Of a DNA stretch of 64,000 bases, positions 25,091-37,170 are shown one piece after another. The translations under genes and the position numbers were made by a program. The notes beneath the pieces are model-generated. The model was not told the DNA's origin. It ran no database searches and saw nothing but the letters and a program-made list of their open reading frames with translations. The DNA comes from Sisyra terminalis (lineage: Eukaryota; Arthropoda; Insecta; Neuroptera; Sisyridae): positions 12,896,001-12,960,000 of the forward strand of contig OY292279.1 of assembly GCA_958496175.1 (NCBI GenBank), written 5' to 3'. Every line of letters starts with the position of its first letter. Within the stretch, counting starts at the first letter, position 1.

Positions 25091-25490
25091 AAGTAGACCA
25101 TTCCGACTTGCAATCTAACTAGTCGGATTACTAGTTGGATCTTCTAGTTGTCCCTCTATATCATGGGTCGGCAACCTTTTGTTGTAAAAGGGTCAAATAT
25201 TTTTCATGGGGATCAGTGCGGCCGTACTTACAGTAGGTATACCTACAATATTTATGTACAAATATTTTAGTTTTAAAAATAAAACGCTATGTGTCTGTCA
25301 TGTGCGTTGCGGCGAGAATCTTGCGGGCCGCACCAAGATGTCTCGCGGGCCGCAGGTTGCCGACCCATGCTCTATATGATCCGACCAGTCCAACTAGACA
25401 TCCAACTTCCAACAACATCATTCACGATCCGACTTTAGATCCAACTTCGAAAGTCGGACCACTAGTTAGACTGCAAGTCGGAGCGTGAAT
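25091..25490. mobile_element. MITE B, copy 1, split by a hAT-type MITE
   Basis: The ends AAGTAGACCATTCCGACTTG and CAAGTCGGAGCGTGAATTA are inverted, with many internal GATCCGAC/AGTCGGA/CTAGTTGGATC motifs that also pair. It aligns with the smaller intact copy at 57965-58150. Confidence 0.75.
25162..25369. mobile_element. hAT-type MITE with exact 8-bp target duplication
   Basis: CATGGGTCGGCAACCT at the left is the inverted repeat of AGGTTGCCGACCCATG at the right. The exact 8-bp direct repeat CTCTATAT flanks it (25154-25161 and 25370-25377). It is relatively GC-rich inside (GCGGGCCGC). The GGGTCGGCAACC terminus is typical of hAT-derived non-autonomous elements. It is nested in MITE B. Confidence 0.92.
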
Positions 25491-28400
25491 TAGTTAGTGG
25501 TCATATGGAAAAATGATCAAAGTAACGCTGTTACTACAGCCGGAAGTTGCTCTTATAGTATTAAAAACGCAGTCGAGTCGATCGAGTCGATCGCAAGCAC
25601 TTGTTTACTGTTTTTCAGAGAGGGAAACCAACTGAAATTATCGAACGAAGTAACAATCACCATCAGTTGTTAATTTATTTTTAATATTTCCCTTATTATC
25701 TCAACTATATTTTCTGTTTTGGAAAAACCTTTTGGAACTGCAACAAAAATATTTGCTGTTATATAAAGTGGAACTCAAGAATATTACATATTATAATTTA
25801 ATTTTAGTGACTCCAAAAGGAAAGAGAGCAACTCAACATTCTCAACTACTAAAAATGTTGTTCTTAAAATATAAGCCCCTGATTATTTGGGTTTCCTGGG
25901 TTCCCATCTCACCTTCTGGGTTCCGAGTAGCTGGAAAACCACCACAAGCCGTGTTCTAGGTATTTTTCAGTTATTTCGGTTTCAAGGTTTTATGTCTCCA
26001 CTCATTTAAAGCGCAGATTTTCCACAGAACGTGGGAAGCAGTTTTGTCAACTGCCTAACAAAATCGATATATTGAATCACCCACATGTATTCCAATTGTA
26101 TTCAGGTGTTTTTTAAGTCCACAGTGGCCCATTATTTTACTGGTTACTACTCTGAATTGTTATCTTGTAAGATCAAGTACTTCAGGAGTTAGGTTCAGGG
26201 AAGATTCTTACATCATTTTTGCTCAGTAATATTCTTTCATATTGAACAGAGGTTTTTGCAATTCTTGGATCCTTCAAAAGAATGGTTTTAGACTTAAATA
26301 TGAAGAAAATCATGTTATTATTTAGCTGTTAATTGGGGTATCGGTTTCTGGAAGATTATTTTTTATTCTTATCACCAAGACTGGAGAACTAGAGCCAATG
26401 TTTGAATCTAGTTTTCAGTTCACCTCCAGTTCCGGCTTAAACTATAATAACTTAAAAGTCGTGACAATTTAAAAGTAATTTTATACTATTGAGACTCTGA
26501 TAAATGTATTAAGTTCAAGTATTTACTGCACTGTATTAATTATACAATTGTTAGGAGCTGGATTAAATAAAAACTTTTATGGTTCCAAACTCCAGATTTT
26601 CGGTTATGCTTTTAACCATATATGTTAGAAACTTATAAAATGAATTTCTAATATTAACTCTTTGGTACTTCTTTTGATTTCTTTTTCAACTCAGTATCGC
26701 ATTTTTGGATTACTTTACGGTTCTTGTATGATATTGCTATGGTTCAAGTATAATGAGAACACTATGAATTCTTCGTCCATATCTTGAAATTTTTTTGCAA
26801 GAATTAAATATTCGTACAATTTAACATTAATAAACAAACCATGTTTATTATGATAAATAGAAATGTTTTTATTAATACACTTGTAGAGTCTTAAAAATAC
26901 GTGGGACATAATAGGAAATAACTTGAATAATTTATGACTGAAATAGTAAAAACAACTATACATAAAGCTTTTTACATTTGTAATTTAAGTGCATTTTTCA
27001 ATATTTTATCTTCAATATTAAAATGAAGTTTTACCTTGACAAAACATTATTGGAATGCAAGATGGGGTATATCAAGTTTCAAAAGTAAATATCTTTTGAA
27101 TAACGGTATGCTATTGAAAATATTGATGAATAGAATAAATGGAAATGCTGGAAATTAAACATTACTAAAAACGGCGAAACAATTTCTCATAAATGTTTAG
27201 TAGCGATCGATAGTCGTTCTGAATGCGATAGAAAAGCATTTCCACCCCATGAATGCCCTCTGAGTATCCCTATTTTATTTTAAATAGGATGTCATGTTAC
27301 AAAAGCAGGAGAGCCAATAGGGAACCGTAACAAGTGAAGGTATTCCCTTTAATGGACAATTTCAGAATTTCATCTTTTCCCTTGTTTATTATTATTGTAA
27401 TTATTGCTTCACCGATTCAGCATGACACCCGATGGCTCCATTATGCAAAACGAGGCTCTTCCCTAATTGTATGATAGCATACCTGCACCTGAATTTAATC
27501 GAAATAATCAAATCAAATTTAAAACACACAACGGCATTATTAACGAACAGATAAATTTCAATGCTCACAAAAGCGTAACACTCTTAGAAAAATCAAACAT
27601 TGCTTTCCTCGTTTACGATGTAATGCATTTCATGACGTTATTGATTTTCCCATAAAGCTCTTCCAGGTATGGTGCTAAAGAGCGAAATACATGCTTTAAT
27701 CGCACAATTCTCGAACTTTGCCAGCGAAATAACGATAATGTCAATGGCATTTCAAAAAACTTTGATAGTATCATTGAGATAAAAATCTGATGTGAAAATC
27801 TACGGCTATTTGGAAAATTAAAGCTTCCAGCTACGCGCATTTAACGAAACCGTTGATTAAATCGAGCTTGAAGTCATACAATTACCAATATTTCTGCCAA
27901 TTAAGCTCAATTATGGAGCCGATTTTTTCGTATCGAATTTGAGCTTGATTTTCTATACGTGACGACATGGAAATTACTGTTCCGATAAAGCTCATTTTCT
28001 ATTCGTTTTGATTCGTTTCTTCTGAAGTTTTCATGTTCTTAACGTATCCTGGCATTGACTAATAATTTTCATGGTACATTAACGTGACACGCTCGTTAAA
28101 AGAAACTAATACATAGATCAATTTTAGTTCGATTTTCTTTTTGGGTTATTATACTCACGACATCTCCTAGTAATGCAATACATGATTGATAGTCTTTTTA
28201 AACGGAATGATTTACTATTTACTTATCTTTTTCCCAATAATAGAAATTAAACATTATTGAATCATTGAAGCACTTATAACAACTTGTTGTCCGATAAGAG
28301 ATTTTATTGAATCTTTACAAAGTTTTCTTACATCAATTTTGATTAATTGTATCCCAGTTGGGGTTCAAAGTGATAAGAGAAATAGATTTTAGAGGGGTGA

Positions 28401-29236
28401 GATTGAACTTCAGTGTCAATGCCCCACAATGCTGATGCTTAACTTTGGTCCCTTAAGTGTTGTCTCTATTTTCAGTTAAAATAACCATAGTTACTCTTAG
28501 GGCAAGATTGAAATACGAAATTGAGGGAAGCATTTTTAAATTTGCCTTAATTGAACTCATAAAAATTGAGATTTAAGTTGAAGATTATTTGATTATTTTT
28601 ATTTTAATTTAGAAAAAAGTAACTTATATTTGAAATAAATTATCTGTGAAATTGGAGTGGTTTCGATCAATTAAGCAATTACTGCCTAATTTACTCTGCT
28701 TTATTATCTACTTGATGATTTCTTTGGACCAGTGTTTCGTAGCTTAGGGTGCTTGCACCCTTGAGGGTGCAGGAAAAGCCCTTTATAATAATTTTTGTGA
28801 AATTTTTGGTAAAAAACGCAATAAATGTATTTTTCTAAATTAAAAAACCAAACATATTTTTCACTGGAGTGTGGAGACCTATTTTCAGACTCAAAGGGGT
28901 GCGGCCCACTTAAAAGAACTAAAAGCACTATCCAGGACAAACGTGATTTTTTTAAAAAAATCATCCAAAACGGGAATATTTTTAACAAATATAACTACTA
29001 ATTTTGATAGAATTTATTATCTTAAGTAGTTTTCCAAAACAAAGTTAAGATTTTTTTAATTTTCCTATAGTGTTTCAAACGTTGAGCCTTCTTTAAGGAA
29101 AAGCCTGAATAATAATAATTATAATATCAGGATCACGGGTCATTGGAAATACACAAATACATGCTTGGAATGCTAAAGTTGTTATACAGTTTTAATTTTT
29201 ATTATTACAGTTTTTAATTGACAATCGTTTAGCCAT
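25491..29236. other. Long non-coding stretch
   Basis: No gene recognised. 27170-28110 is less AT-biased and lacks repeat hallmarks, so it could be single-copy regulatory DNA. Short perfect hairpins occur (for example AGGGTGC-TT-GCACCCT at 28746-28761). ORFs in this area show no domain. Confidence 0.35.
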
Positions 29237-29570
29237 TGTTGAGGTTAGTTTGTAATAATATTGTAACAGAAAGAGACAAAGTCTGTCTCTCTCTTTGTGC
29301 CATGCCGGCACGCGATTAGCTGAGTGTCTTCTATTTCTCTCCCACCAATGCGAATGCCCATATAGATTGTTCTGGAAACATCTTGTAGGTGGTGGAACGT
29401 TGGCGAACAATGGACTACAATGAAGTACATTCTAGAATGTTGGGTTGCGGGTATATAAGTCGCTCAGCTGAAGTCCAGGGACAGTTCTGTATCACAGTTC
29501 TGTATAGAAATTATTTTCTATACAGAACATTGATTGAACTTTGAACAGTTTAACATTGATACAACTGATA
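29237..29570 (+). promoter_or_regulatory. Promoter-like island, possibly a solo LTR, with heat-shock-type elements and TATA box
   Basis: In order on the plus strand: TTCTGGAA (29370-29377), TTCTAGAA within ACATTCTAGAATGTTGG (29430-29437), TATA box GTATATAAGT (29451-29460), and initiator-like ACAGTTC about 30 bases downstream (29481 and again near 29495). Inverted TTCnnGAA pairs are the heat-shock factor motif. A perfect 13-bp hairpin (29498-29527) follows, then AAATGGTGTAAATTGGAAAT, which vaguely resembles an LTR primer-binding region. No gene body is evident downstream. It could be an LTR remnant or the promoter of an undetected transcript. Confidence 0.45.
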
Positions 29571-31441
29571 AATGGTGTAAATTGGAAATTGATTGAAATT
29601 AAAATTACAGTTGAACCCACAAAAACCTTCAATTGGCCCAAATTTGAAACAATGATTGTATTTCGCTCATACGTATGTGTTTACAATACTTGTTCTTTGT
29701 TTTTACTGGCATACTTACATTTACCTATTATTATAATAAAAATCAAAGGAAGAAGTTAAATGAAAATTGAATGTAGCTGATATTGGGTTTTGTTTTATCT
29801 TAAATTTGTTTATGACAGATATTAAAAAATAAAAGATGTATAGTAATAAGATAAATCAAAAAATTAACTTATTTTTATCGACAACAGTAATTTTCAAAAG
29901 TGTCTACAGAACCAGAAAAGAAACCTAACAAAGCTCCTGTGCTTTATCGCACACATAAAAATAAATAATCTACCAAAATTTCAGGTATCAATTTCACCCA
30001 CGACTTTTGTTCCTTATTTTGTCAAATTTCTTTTCAAATTGAATACAGTTGAGTGACGGGTAGATTATTTTGCCTACACATGCAAAATGTCCTTTGAAAT
30101 TGAAATTGAAAGTCTTAATAATCGGGGATATACGGTAACCGGGAGGAACAACACACCCGACAGGATTTCTTTGAAATTTTAGAACAAGGGGAATTGTATG
30201 AAATAGAATACTTTATGTGCATCAAAATCCTCAGGAGAATACTATTCAAAACGTAAATAACATTTATAAATTTGAAATGTACAAATAAGCCCAATGTTGC
30301 CAATGCTTATCCCTAATTTCTTGGTCGCTATAAATGGAAGAAAATTTTTCTAAGATTCTTTGATTTAGTAACTTAAAATGTTTGCGACTATAAAACATAT
30401 AATATGATTATTTTAGTTTTTCCTCAACTATTTGTTGCACCTTAGTCATAGTGAATTATTCAAGCTTTAATCACAAATAAAGTTCAACTTCCGTTGAAAA
30501 TCTCAATACAAATATACAGTGTTTTAATTTCATTTTATAAAACTAAAACAAAGTTTATAATCTGAACAATGTAATGAAAACAATGTGAAAAATGAACAAT
30601 GTCCCATTTCTAAACAATTTTAAGGGATCTTGAAACACCTCCGTCATCAAATTTTCAAGCTTTCGGATAAAGAATAGAGACAATGGTAGTTTTTGACAAC
30701 GTTCAAATCAGTAAACGATTGCTGCTCAAAAGCTTTAAAGCTTCGCGAGTCCGGAACAAATGATAGTCAGATGACGTCAGATCCGTTTTTTACGACGAGA
30801 AATTGAAACATTGTGAGAAAAACCACTTAATTTCATTTAACAAACCCTTATATCAGGTGCTCAATTCTTTTTATGACCTAATTTGTTGATTTATTAAATA
30901 ACTGCAATAAATGGTTGTTATAAAATATGAATACCCATTAAAAAAAAAATACAAATAAAAGGTTTATTATTACTTAAAAGGAAAGTAAATCAAATGAATG
31001 AAAAAGTAATGAACTTTTTTGGGGAAAAAGATATTTGGTTAAATACTTTCTGTTTTAATTTTGACCATTCATTTAAATATTTTATGTTTTTTTTTACTCT
31101 GGCTTGCTGAATTCATCTATTTGGTTGTTTTACGATATATTCGATTTCTTCTCCACTAAAATAGTTTATCCATTAGAACTACATTCAAAAAATAATCTCA
31201 GAAATATTGCATGTTATATGAATTGGTAGGATTCTAAAGCTCATATTGTTTTCACTGTTAAAATGGTTTCAGATCTCCTTATATCATTTTTCTATATTTT
31301 GAAAAAAAAAATGTTCCATAACCCAATTATTGACAGTAATTACTTAAAAATGAAATTGTTATACAAAGATTTGATGATCCTATGGTAAATAGGGAATCTA
31401 TATGATGTGATCATACTCTATATCTTGCATCTTGATAAAAA
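29571..31441. other. AT-rich, nothing recognised
   Basis: A TGACGTCA palindrome lies near 30773 (AGATGACGTCAGATC). There are no exon-like or repeat features. Confidence 0.35.
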
Positions 31442-31449
31442 AGTATAAC

Positions 31450-32298
31450 CAGAGGAGGATTTACAAAATTTCAAATTTTGCCGCCCTTATTGTCCTTTGA
31501 AATTCGATACCATATTTTGCAATCACATGAATAACATTTATTCTATCAACAGAATCGAAATTTGTGCTCTATCGCCGTTATAAGATCAAATTTTCCTGTG
31601 GTTAGCAAACCTTTTGGCCAAATAAGAAGAAAATTCAGGTTGTTTAAGATCTTTTTGTTTTTTATTTTTTTTAATTTTTTTTTTAATATTTTATTATTTC
31701 AAAAAGCAACGTTTCGTCACGTAATCGTAACTTTCTCAGGCTTCTATAACAAATTAAAATAATTACAAAATATGTCAATCATACATAAATTTCAAAATTA
31801 TAATAATATACACATAATATAGATCATATAAAATATTTGTAATTAAATAATAATAACTAACTCAAAATTACAAAATATAACAAATATTTTAAGAGATATT
31901 GTTATAAATATATTTATAACAATTTATTTATAAATTTATAACAATATCTCTTTATTATTATTATATCTAGTTATTATTATTTAATTACAAAAATTTTATA
32001 TGATCTATATTATATGTATATTATTATAATTTTGAAATTTATGTATGATTGACATATTTTGTAATTATTTTAATTTGTTATAGAAGCCTGAGGAAGTTAC
32101 GATTACGTAACGAAACGTTGATTTTTGAAATAATAAAATATTAAATAAAAAATAAATAAAAAAAGATTTTAAACAACCCTGAATTATCTTCTTATTTAAA
32201 AAAATATAAAATCTGAGATCTGATTTTTATCATCTCTTTTGGCCAAATTTGCCGTCCTAGGCTTTAGCCTACTCAGCTTATTAGTAAATCCGTCACTG
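31450..32298. mobile_element. hAT-type MITE with exact 8-bp target duplication, carrying a nested inverted dimer
   Basis: The left end CAGAGGAGGATTTAC is the imperfect inverted repeat of the right end GTAAATCCGTCACTG. The exact direct repeat AGTATAAC (31442-31449 and 32299-32306) is the target duplication. The outer parts (TTTTGGCCAAAT repeated near both junctions) flank a large palindrome at about 31620-32215 that does not belong to the MITE. Confidence 0.9.
31620..32215. repeat. Inverted-dimer element (arms about 290 bp) with hammerhead-like motifs
   Basis: The arm from AAGAAAATTCAGGTTGTTTA to about 31915 is the reverse complement of the arm from about 31925 to 32198. Each arm contains a CTGAGGA/CTGAGAA - GTTACG-ATTA-CGTAAC - GAAACG hairpin (31708-31739 minus, 32088-32120 plus). 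The same family, shorter, is at 57247-57510. Both copies end with an extra tail CTGAGATCTGA-TTTTATCATC on the right. Confidence 0.75.
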
Positions 32299-32306
32299 AG
32301 TATAAC

Positions 32307-33411
32307 CTGACCAAATTGTATGATCCAGTTTTTAAGACAAGATTGCTTATTTTAAAAGATAACTCTTTGATTGTTTGTGTAAAGACCTCTAAACTTGCTA
32401 TTCTCTTTTTTTTATGTTCCTCCTTCTTTAAGAAATTTGAAAATAATTATGTCCAATTTTGCTTTTGAAGCTGTGGCACGGAATAGGTCGATTGAACTGC
32501 AGTTGAACTATTTTCGAAGATTTTTTATCCAGGAAGTTCATCTACGCCCTATGCTCCTTTCACCTTGAGATTTGCTTTGTATGCTGATTAGCAGTATTTG
32601 AAATTTATGGTTGAGCACAATACTGATACTTGCACATCTGTAAGGTCCTCAAAATTTTCGTTTCCTTACCCATTTTCGGAAAATCATCAAGGATTAAAAT
32701 TTTCTTCACCTAACTTATTTTTAAAATCCTTTTGTTGTCCTACATTTAGAAAGCCTCTGTTTTGTGTAGGGTTCAAGCTTGCATACTGTTAATCAGCATG
32801 TTCATTGGACTTTAAGAAACTTGTTTACAAATCGAAAGGTCACCACTATTGAAGATTTTTTCATGGTGTTGAGTAAAAACCAGGTTTTACCAATTCTTAT
32901 TTTTATTTTCTTTAAACATGTTGTCACGTAAAGCTAGAAGCTTTCTAAATACAGTAATATATTGTCAATACTAAAAATATAAACCATATATTATACATAT
33001 GTAGGTATAAATAAGTCACGGGTTTGTATGGATCTCTCATGCAATAGCTCTATAAAATGGCTAATCCCAATATGTGCGACTAAGATATAGGGTTTGCTGA
33101 CTAAGAACATATCGTGAAATCTGATAACATTTCAACGGTGGAAAATGAAAATGATTTCGATAACACTCTGTGTTAACAATGACTTAATCATATGAAACCG
33201 GCTTCCTCCCCTTTTAAATGATGTTTGAATGTTATTAAATACTCAAAGAACTTGAATTTTTCATATGTTCTATTGATCGTGAATTTTAAACTACAAAACT
33301 TTGTTGGATTTTCCTGAATACTAAAAAGCATCAGGGGCTTAACTCTGAGGGTACGAAGCGACTTCATCAGACAAGAATTAGATATACAGGATATTATAGG
33401 AAGGGCTAGAT
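32307..33411. other. Spacer, nothing recognised
   Basis: AT-rich. ORFs are short and without domains. Confidence 0.4.
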
Positions 33412-33500
33412 CAGTGATTCTCAAACAATTTTGAGCCATGCTCCATCTTGGCATTTCTAAAATTTTTCAAAAAATTACTTAAAATTTTTCGGTTATTCAT
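33412..33500 (+). mobile_element. Possible left end of a hAT-type repeat
   Basis: CAGTGATTCTCAAAC followed by TTTTGAGCCATGCTCCATCTTGGC resembles the 5' end of many hAT MITEs. No matching right end was found; it may have been lost when the Jockey-like element inserted. Confidence 0.35.
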
Positions 33501-33539
33501 ATGAAGGAAGCTTTAAGCCATTAATTTAATATCTTAAGA

Positions 33540-34840
33540 ATGTAGAAAGCGCCAGGAATAGATAATATCAATGCAAAGGTATTAAAAAACCTTCCACAAA
33601 TTGGAATCAAGAGATTGAGCACTTTCACAAATAACATGCTGGTTTACGGAAATTTTCCAGAAATATTCAAAAAATCTAAACTTATTCCGCTCCTCAAATC
33701 TGGTAAACCAGCATTCAGTCCCCCTAGTTTAAGACCTATCAACCTACTATCGAATTTAAGCAAAATCCTCGAACGAACTATCCTTAGGTGAATAAACGGG
33801 CGTATTAGCAAAGAAAAAATACTTATATCCGAACAGTTTGGATTTAGATTCGGGCATTCCACCAATGCAACTCTACAGAATATGCGATCATATAACTGAC
33901 GGCTTTTACAGTAATAAATACACGGGCATGGCTCTACTTGACTTAGAAAAGGCTTTTGATACTCTTTGGCATGAGGAACTAATATACAAAGTAATTAAAA
34001 TAAAATTCTGCAGATATATTATAATAATAATATGAAGTTATTTCAAAGAGCGAAAATTTTGTGGGCAAATCAAAACTGAAATGTCTAGCAGATAAATTTA
34101 GGCTGGAGTCCCTCAAGGGTCCATTATGGAACCTATTCTATTTATTCTATATATAAATGATATCCTGCGAACATTCGTAACTTTCCTTTCTCTATATGCT
34201 GACGATACAGCAATTTTTGCATCCTCCTGGAGAGCTGATACAGTGGCCAACAGAATAACCAAGGCCTTAAAAAGAATAATGATATTTTTTTAAAAAATGG
34301 AAAATAAAGGCCTATGATAACAAAACTGAAGCTTCCTATACACTAGAAGAAGACCCAACAAACTTAAAAAAAGGTACTTGCAAATGGGAAAAATATAGAA
34401 CAGGCAAAAACAGTTAGATACTTTGGGATGCAACTGGATTCCAGACTGAACTTTGCTGAACACATCATACTAATTAAAAGTAAATTAATGGCCCGACCTA
34501 ACATCTTATATTCATTGCTAAACAGACAATCAAAGCTGTCTACAAAAAATAAAATTAAAAATTTATAAAACAGTGCTCAGACCAGTGTTAATATAAGCAT
34601 ATCTAGTCTGGAGTTCAGTAAGCAAAACTTAGTATCTAGCAATACAAAGAGTCCAAAATAAATTGCTAAGAATGCTGGGAAATTACCCAGCCAAATACAA
34701 GATACACGATCTTCATGAGGAATTAAGGATACTACCGCTAGACTTATATATCCTCGCTTTGTCACAGAAATTCTTCACAAATTGCAAAATTTGTGGCCCT
34801 TGCCAAATAATTAGAAGCATCCGTGACCACACCTGAGTGA
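33540..34840 (+). pseudogene. Jockey-like non-LTR retrotransposon reverse transcriptase, decayed
   Basis: RT blocks can be read in order with frame changes: [121 protein letters not shown], and LLRMLGNYPAKYKIHDLH. The catalytic YADD box (about 34195) and AGVPQGS are intact, but at least ten stops and several frameshifts lie between. The 5' endonuclease domain is absent (5' truncated). The order and the R-P-V-L thumb motif suit the Jockey/CR1 group. The 3' end abuts a Penelope pLTR fragment at 34841. Confidence 0.9.
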
Positions 34841-35068
34841 AATTGAGGTCAATCCGTGATTATTTTGTGTATCATCACAAAGCAGTTACGGAGTGATCCA
34901 AACTATTTGATGACCACTGAGGAAGATTGCTTGGCAATCGAAATACGTATCTGGACATTACGTCATGAATATTTTTGTTTGAACTTCTGTTCAAATGTAT
35001 GTTTATGGTATGATTTTTATATATGATTATATTAAATTATACTACATAAATTGAACCGCAATTTATTC
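34841..35068 (+). mobile_element. Penelope-like element, 3' terminal fragment (copy 3)
   Basis: Starts AAATTGAGGTCAATCCGTGA, matching copy 1 from 14081. It keeps the hairpin CTGAGGA-A-GATTGC-TTG-GCAATC-GAAA (34917-34964), the palindrome GTTTGAACTTCTGTTCAAA, and the AAATTGAACCGCAAT end. No coding part beyond the last codons. Confidence 0.88.
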
Positions 35069-35071
35069 TAT

Positions 35072-35920
35072 ACTAGCTGATCCCCGCGACTTCGTCTGCG
35101 TAATGTAGGTGTAGATTATATTTTCTTTTTAAATTTGCTATTTGTAGTGACATATGAAAATTATTATTTTTCTTATTTCTTTTACGAAAAACATAATCAT
35201 ACTTAAAAGCACTATTTTGTCAACTTTAAAAAGACACAATTAATAAACCATTACTTATAATACATCGAAGGAATACATCGAATATTTATATTTCATCAGT
35301 CAGAGGGGATATATAAATACAGGATTTTATGTATGCACGGTTTTAAAAATGTATTTACTTTAAGTTTTATTACTATCATTATTATTACTACTACTACTAC
35401 TACTACTATTACTTTTTTTCGTTAATATTTCCTTATTGAGCAACTCTAAGGGTCTATTTACAACAATTTTGCGAAAAAAAAATAAAAAAAAAATTTACTG
35501 TAAGATTCGAACTCACATCTTTATAATTAAGAGCATCAGAATGTTAGATACGTAAGCCATTACGCTATTAACATCAACCATGTGTTTTATATATATAAAG
35601 GTTTATATTTCAAAGAGGCAATTTTTTAAAATTTAAATTGAATTTACTGTGCTTTTTATCAGTTCAACTAAAAATATTTTTACATATTATTTTCTAACTT
35701 TAAATTACTTTTCTATTGATATGTAACTCACCTGTCTAGTGTAAAAATTTCTGTTTTTATCCCCAGGGAAAACCTTCCCTTATTATTTTTTTGGAACGAT
35801 AAGTAGCCTATAGCCTGTGGGAAATTGTGTTGTATCTTAATACCAAATGTCATTAAATTCGGTTGTTCCGTTCTTTATTTAAATCGGGACACACAGACAG
35901 ACAGACAAAAATTTTAAAAA
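35072..35920 (-). mobile_element. RTE-like/SINE repeat, longest copy
   Basis: On the minus strand it runs from TTTGTCTGTCTGTCTGTGTG and CCCGATTTAAATAAAGAACG, through the tRNA-like segment TAGCGTAATGGCTTACGTAT ... GTGAGTTCGAATCTTACAG, an (AGT)n microsatellite (35390-35410), to the terminal GCGGGGATCAGCTAGT. It is the reference for the partial copies at 10.7, 20.4 and 23.2 kb. No ORF. Confidence 0.75.
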
Positions 35921-36559
35921 TGTTAAATTTGGAATAAGGGCCTCTTAAAACAAATATTTACCCTAAAATTGGGTTCAAAATCGAAATGTACAGACAGACG
36001 TAAGAATTTTATATTTATTCTATATATTGTATACACAACAAAAGATATAAACATTAAAGAATTAGACAAATTATTTTAGCAAACTGGAAACAGAAACAAT
36101 ATTCGTGTTTTTATTTTTTTAAGAATTTCCACCTATTTTTCCCCAACTCAAACAAACAACAACTACAATATATTGGAAAATCTAATATCTATATAAGACG
36201 TTATTTTCATGGTTTATGCAAGGTATATCACACTTAAAAATGAATTGTAAACTAAAGTATTTGTTTGCCTATTATAAGAGAAATAAATTTTATTTTATTT
36301 TAATATTAATCCTAAAGTAAATTCAGCAAAAACCCATTTTTTTTTACGTTTATTTCCATCTTCCAACTACCGATTCAACTGAAAGCTCTACAAAAAGCTC
36401 TCGTATAGTGTTTTATTAATTCAACAGTTTAATTGATACTAAATATAAAGCCTCTGAATTAAATAGTGTCCTATTTACTGCGACGTTCTTAGTGTGAATA
36501 AATTGTGAGTTTGAATGAGATAATAAATATTTGATAAAAAATTAAAGATTTTATCGTTA

Positions 36560-37170
36560 AATATTGCAGCATCTAGTGTGAGACGTGCATCATATTATGT
36601 CACGCGTCGATCCTAGTCGATAGATTTTATGGCCGTGTCGGCTGGTGTCTAGTATTTGGGTGTTCTGTATTATTATATGGCATCATCTCCCGTCTAGCTT
36701 TACATTCACATCCATTTTCCATCCACGTTCAATTTGTAACAGCGAATGTTTGTATATGTGTTCACAGGCAAGTTCCCAACATCCACGTTTTGTATGCAGT
36801 CGGCATTGTTTTCGTTGTTTCTCTGTCGACGCACATGAATCGAGATGAGGCTTGCTTTGTTTGGTAGTGTGGCATTCGGAACATGTGCACTCGTAGCGTA
36901 CTCACTGCATGCGCGACGTGAAGGTTCCGCGACTATCACAGACATACCTAACATAAACAAACGCGACTCGACAATGCGTGTCAAGGAAATACGTGAACTG
37001 TGCACGTACGTTGATGTTTGGCTCGTCTCGCGACAAACATTCCCCCCCATCTTTTTCATTGAACCACACGCGGGAGTTGTGACGATTCAAGAGTTCGGTT
37101 AAAGACATTTCCAACGGCATGAACTAGTATTGAATAAACGCGGCGGTTATTCAAACGTTCGTGCAGCTAC
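36560..37170. promoter_or_regulatory. GC/CpG-richer island; possible promoter and first exon
   Basis: This is the most CpG-rich stretch of the window (CGCGTCGATC, GCGCGACG, CTCGTCTCGCGAC, CGCGGCGG). Frames are open on both strands: plus 36845-37102 starts MRLALFGSVAFGTCALVA, signal-peptide-like; minus 37120-36948 starts MPLEMSLTELLNRHNSRVWF and reaches a strong donor AG/GTATGT at 36948/36947. I do not recognise either product. Open frames on both strands are expected where stop codons are rare, so the coding claim is weak; the compositional island is clear. Confidence 0.4.

Noticed and set aside
25732..25959. A 75-codon plus-strand ORF
   Set aside because: No Met-supported context, no domain, no splice signals and AT-biased codon content; chance ORF.
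35385..35415. A CRISPR-like or regulatory short repeat
   Set aside because: It is a plain (ACT)n microsatellite inside the RTE-like repeat.
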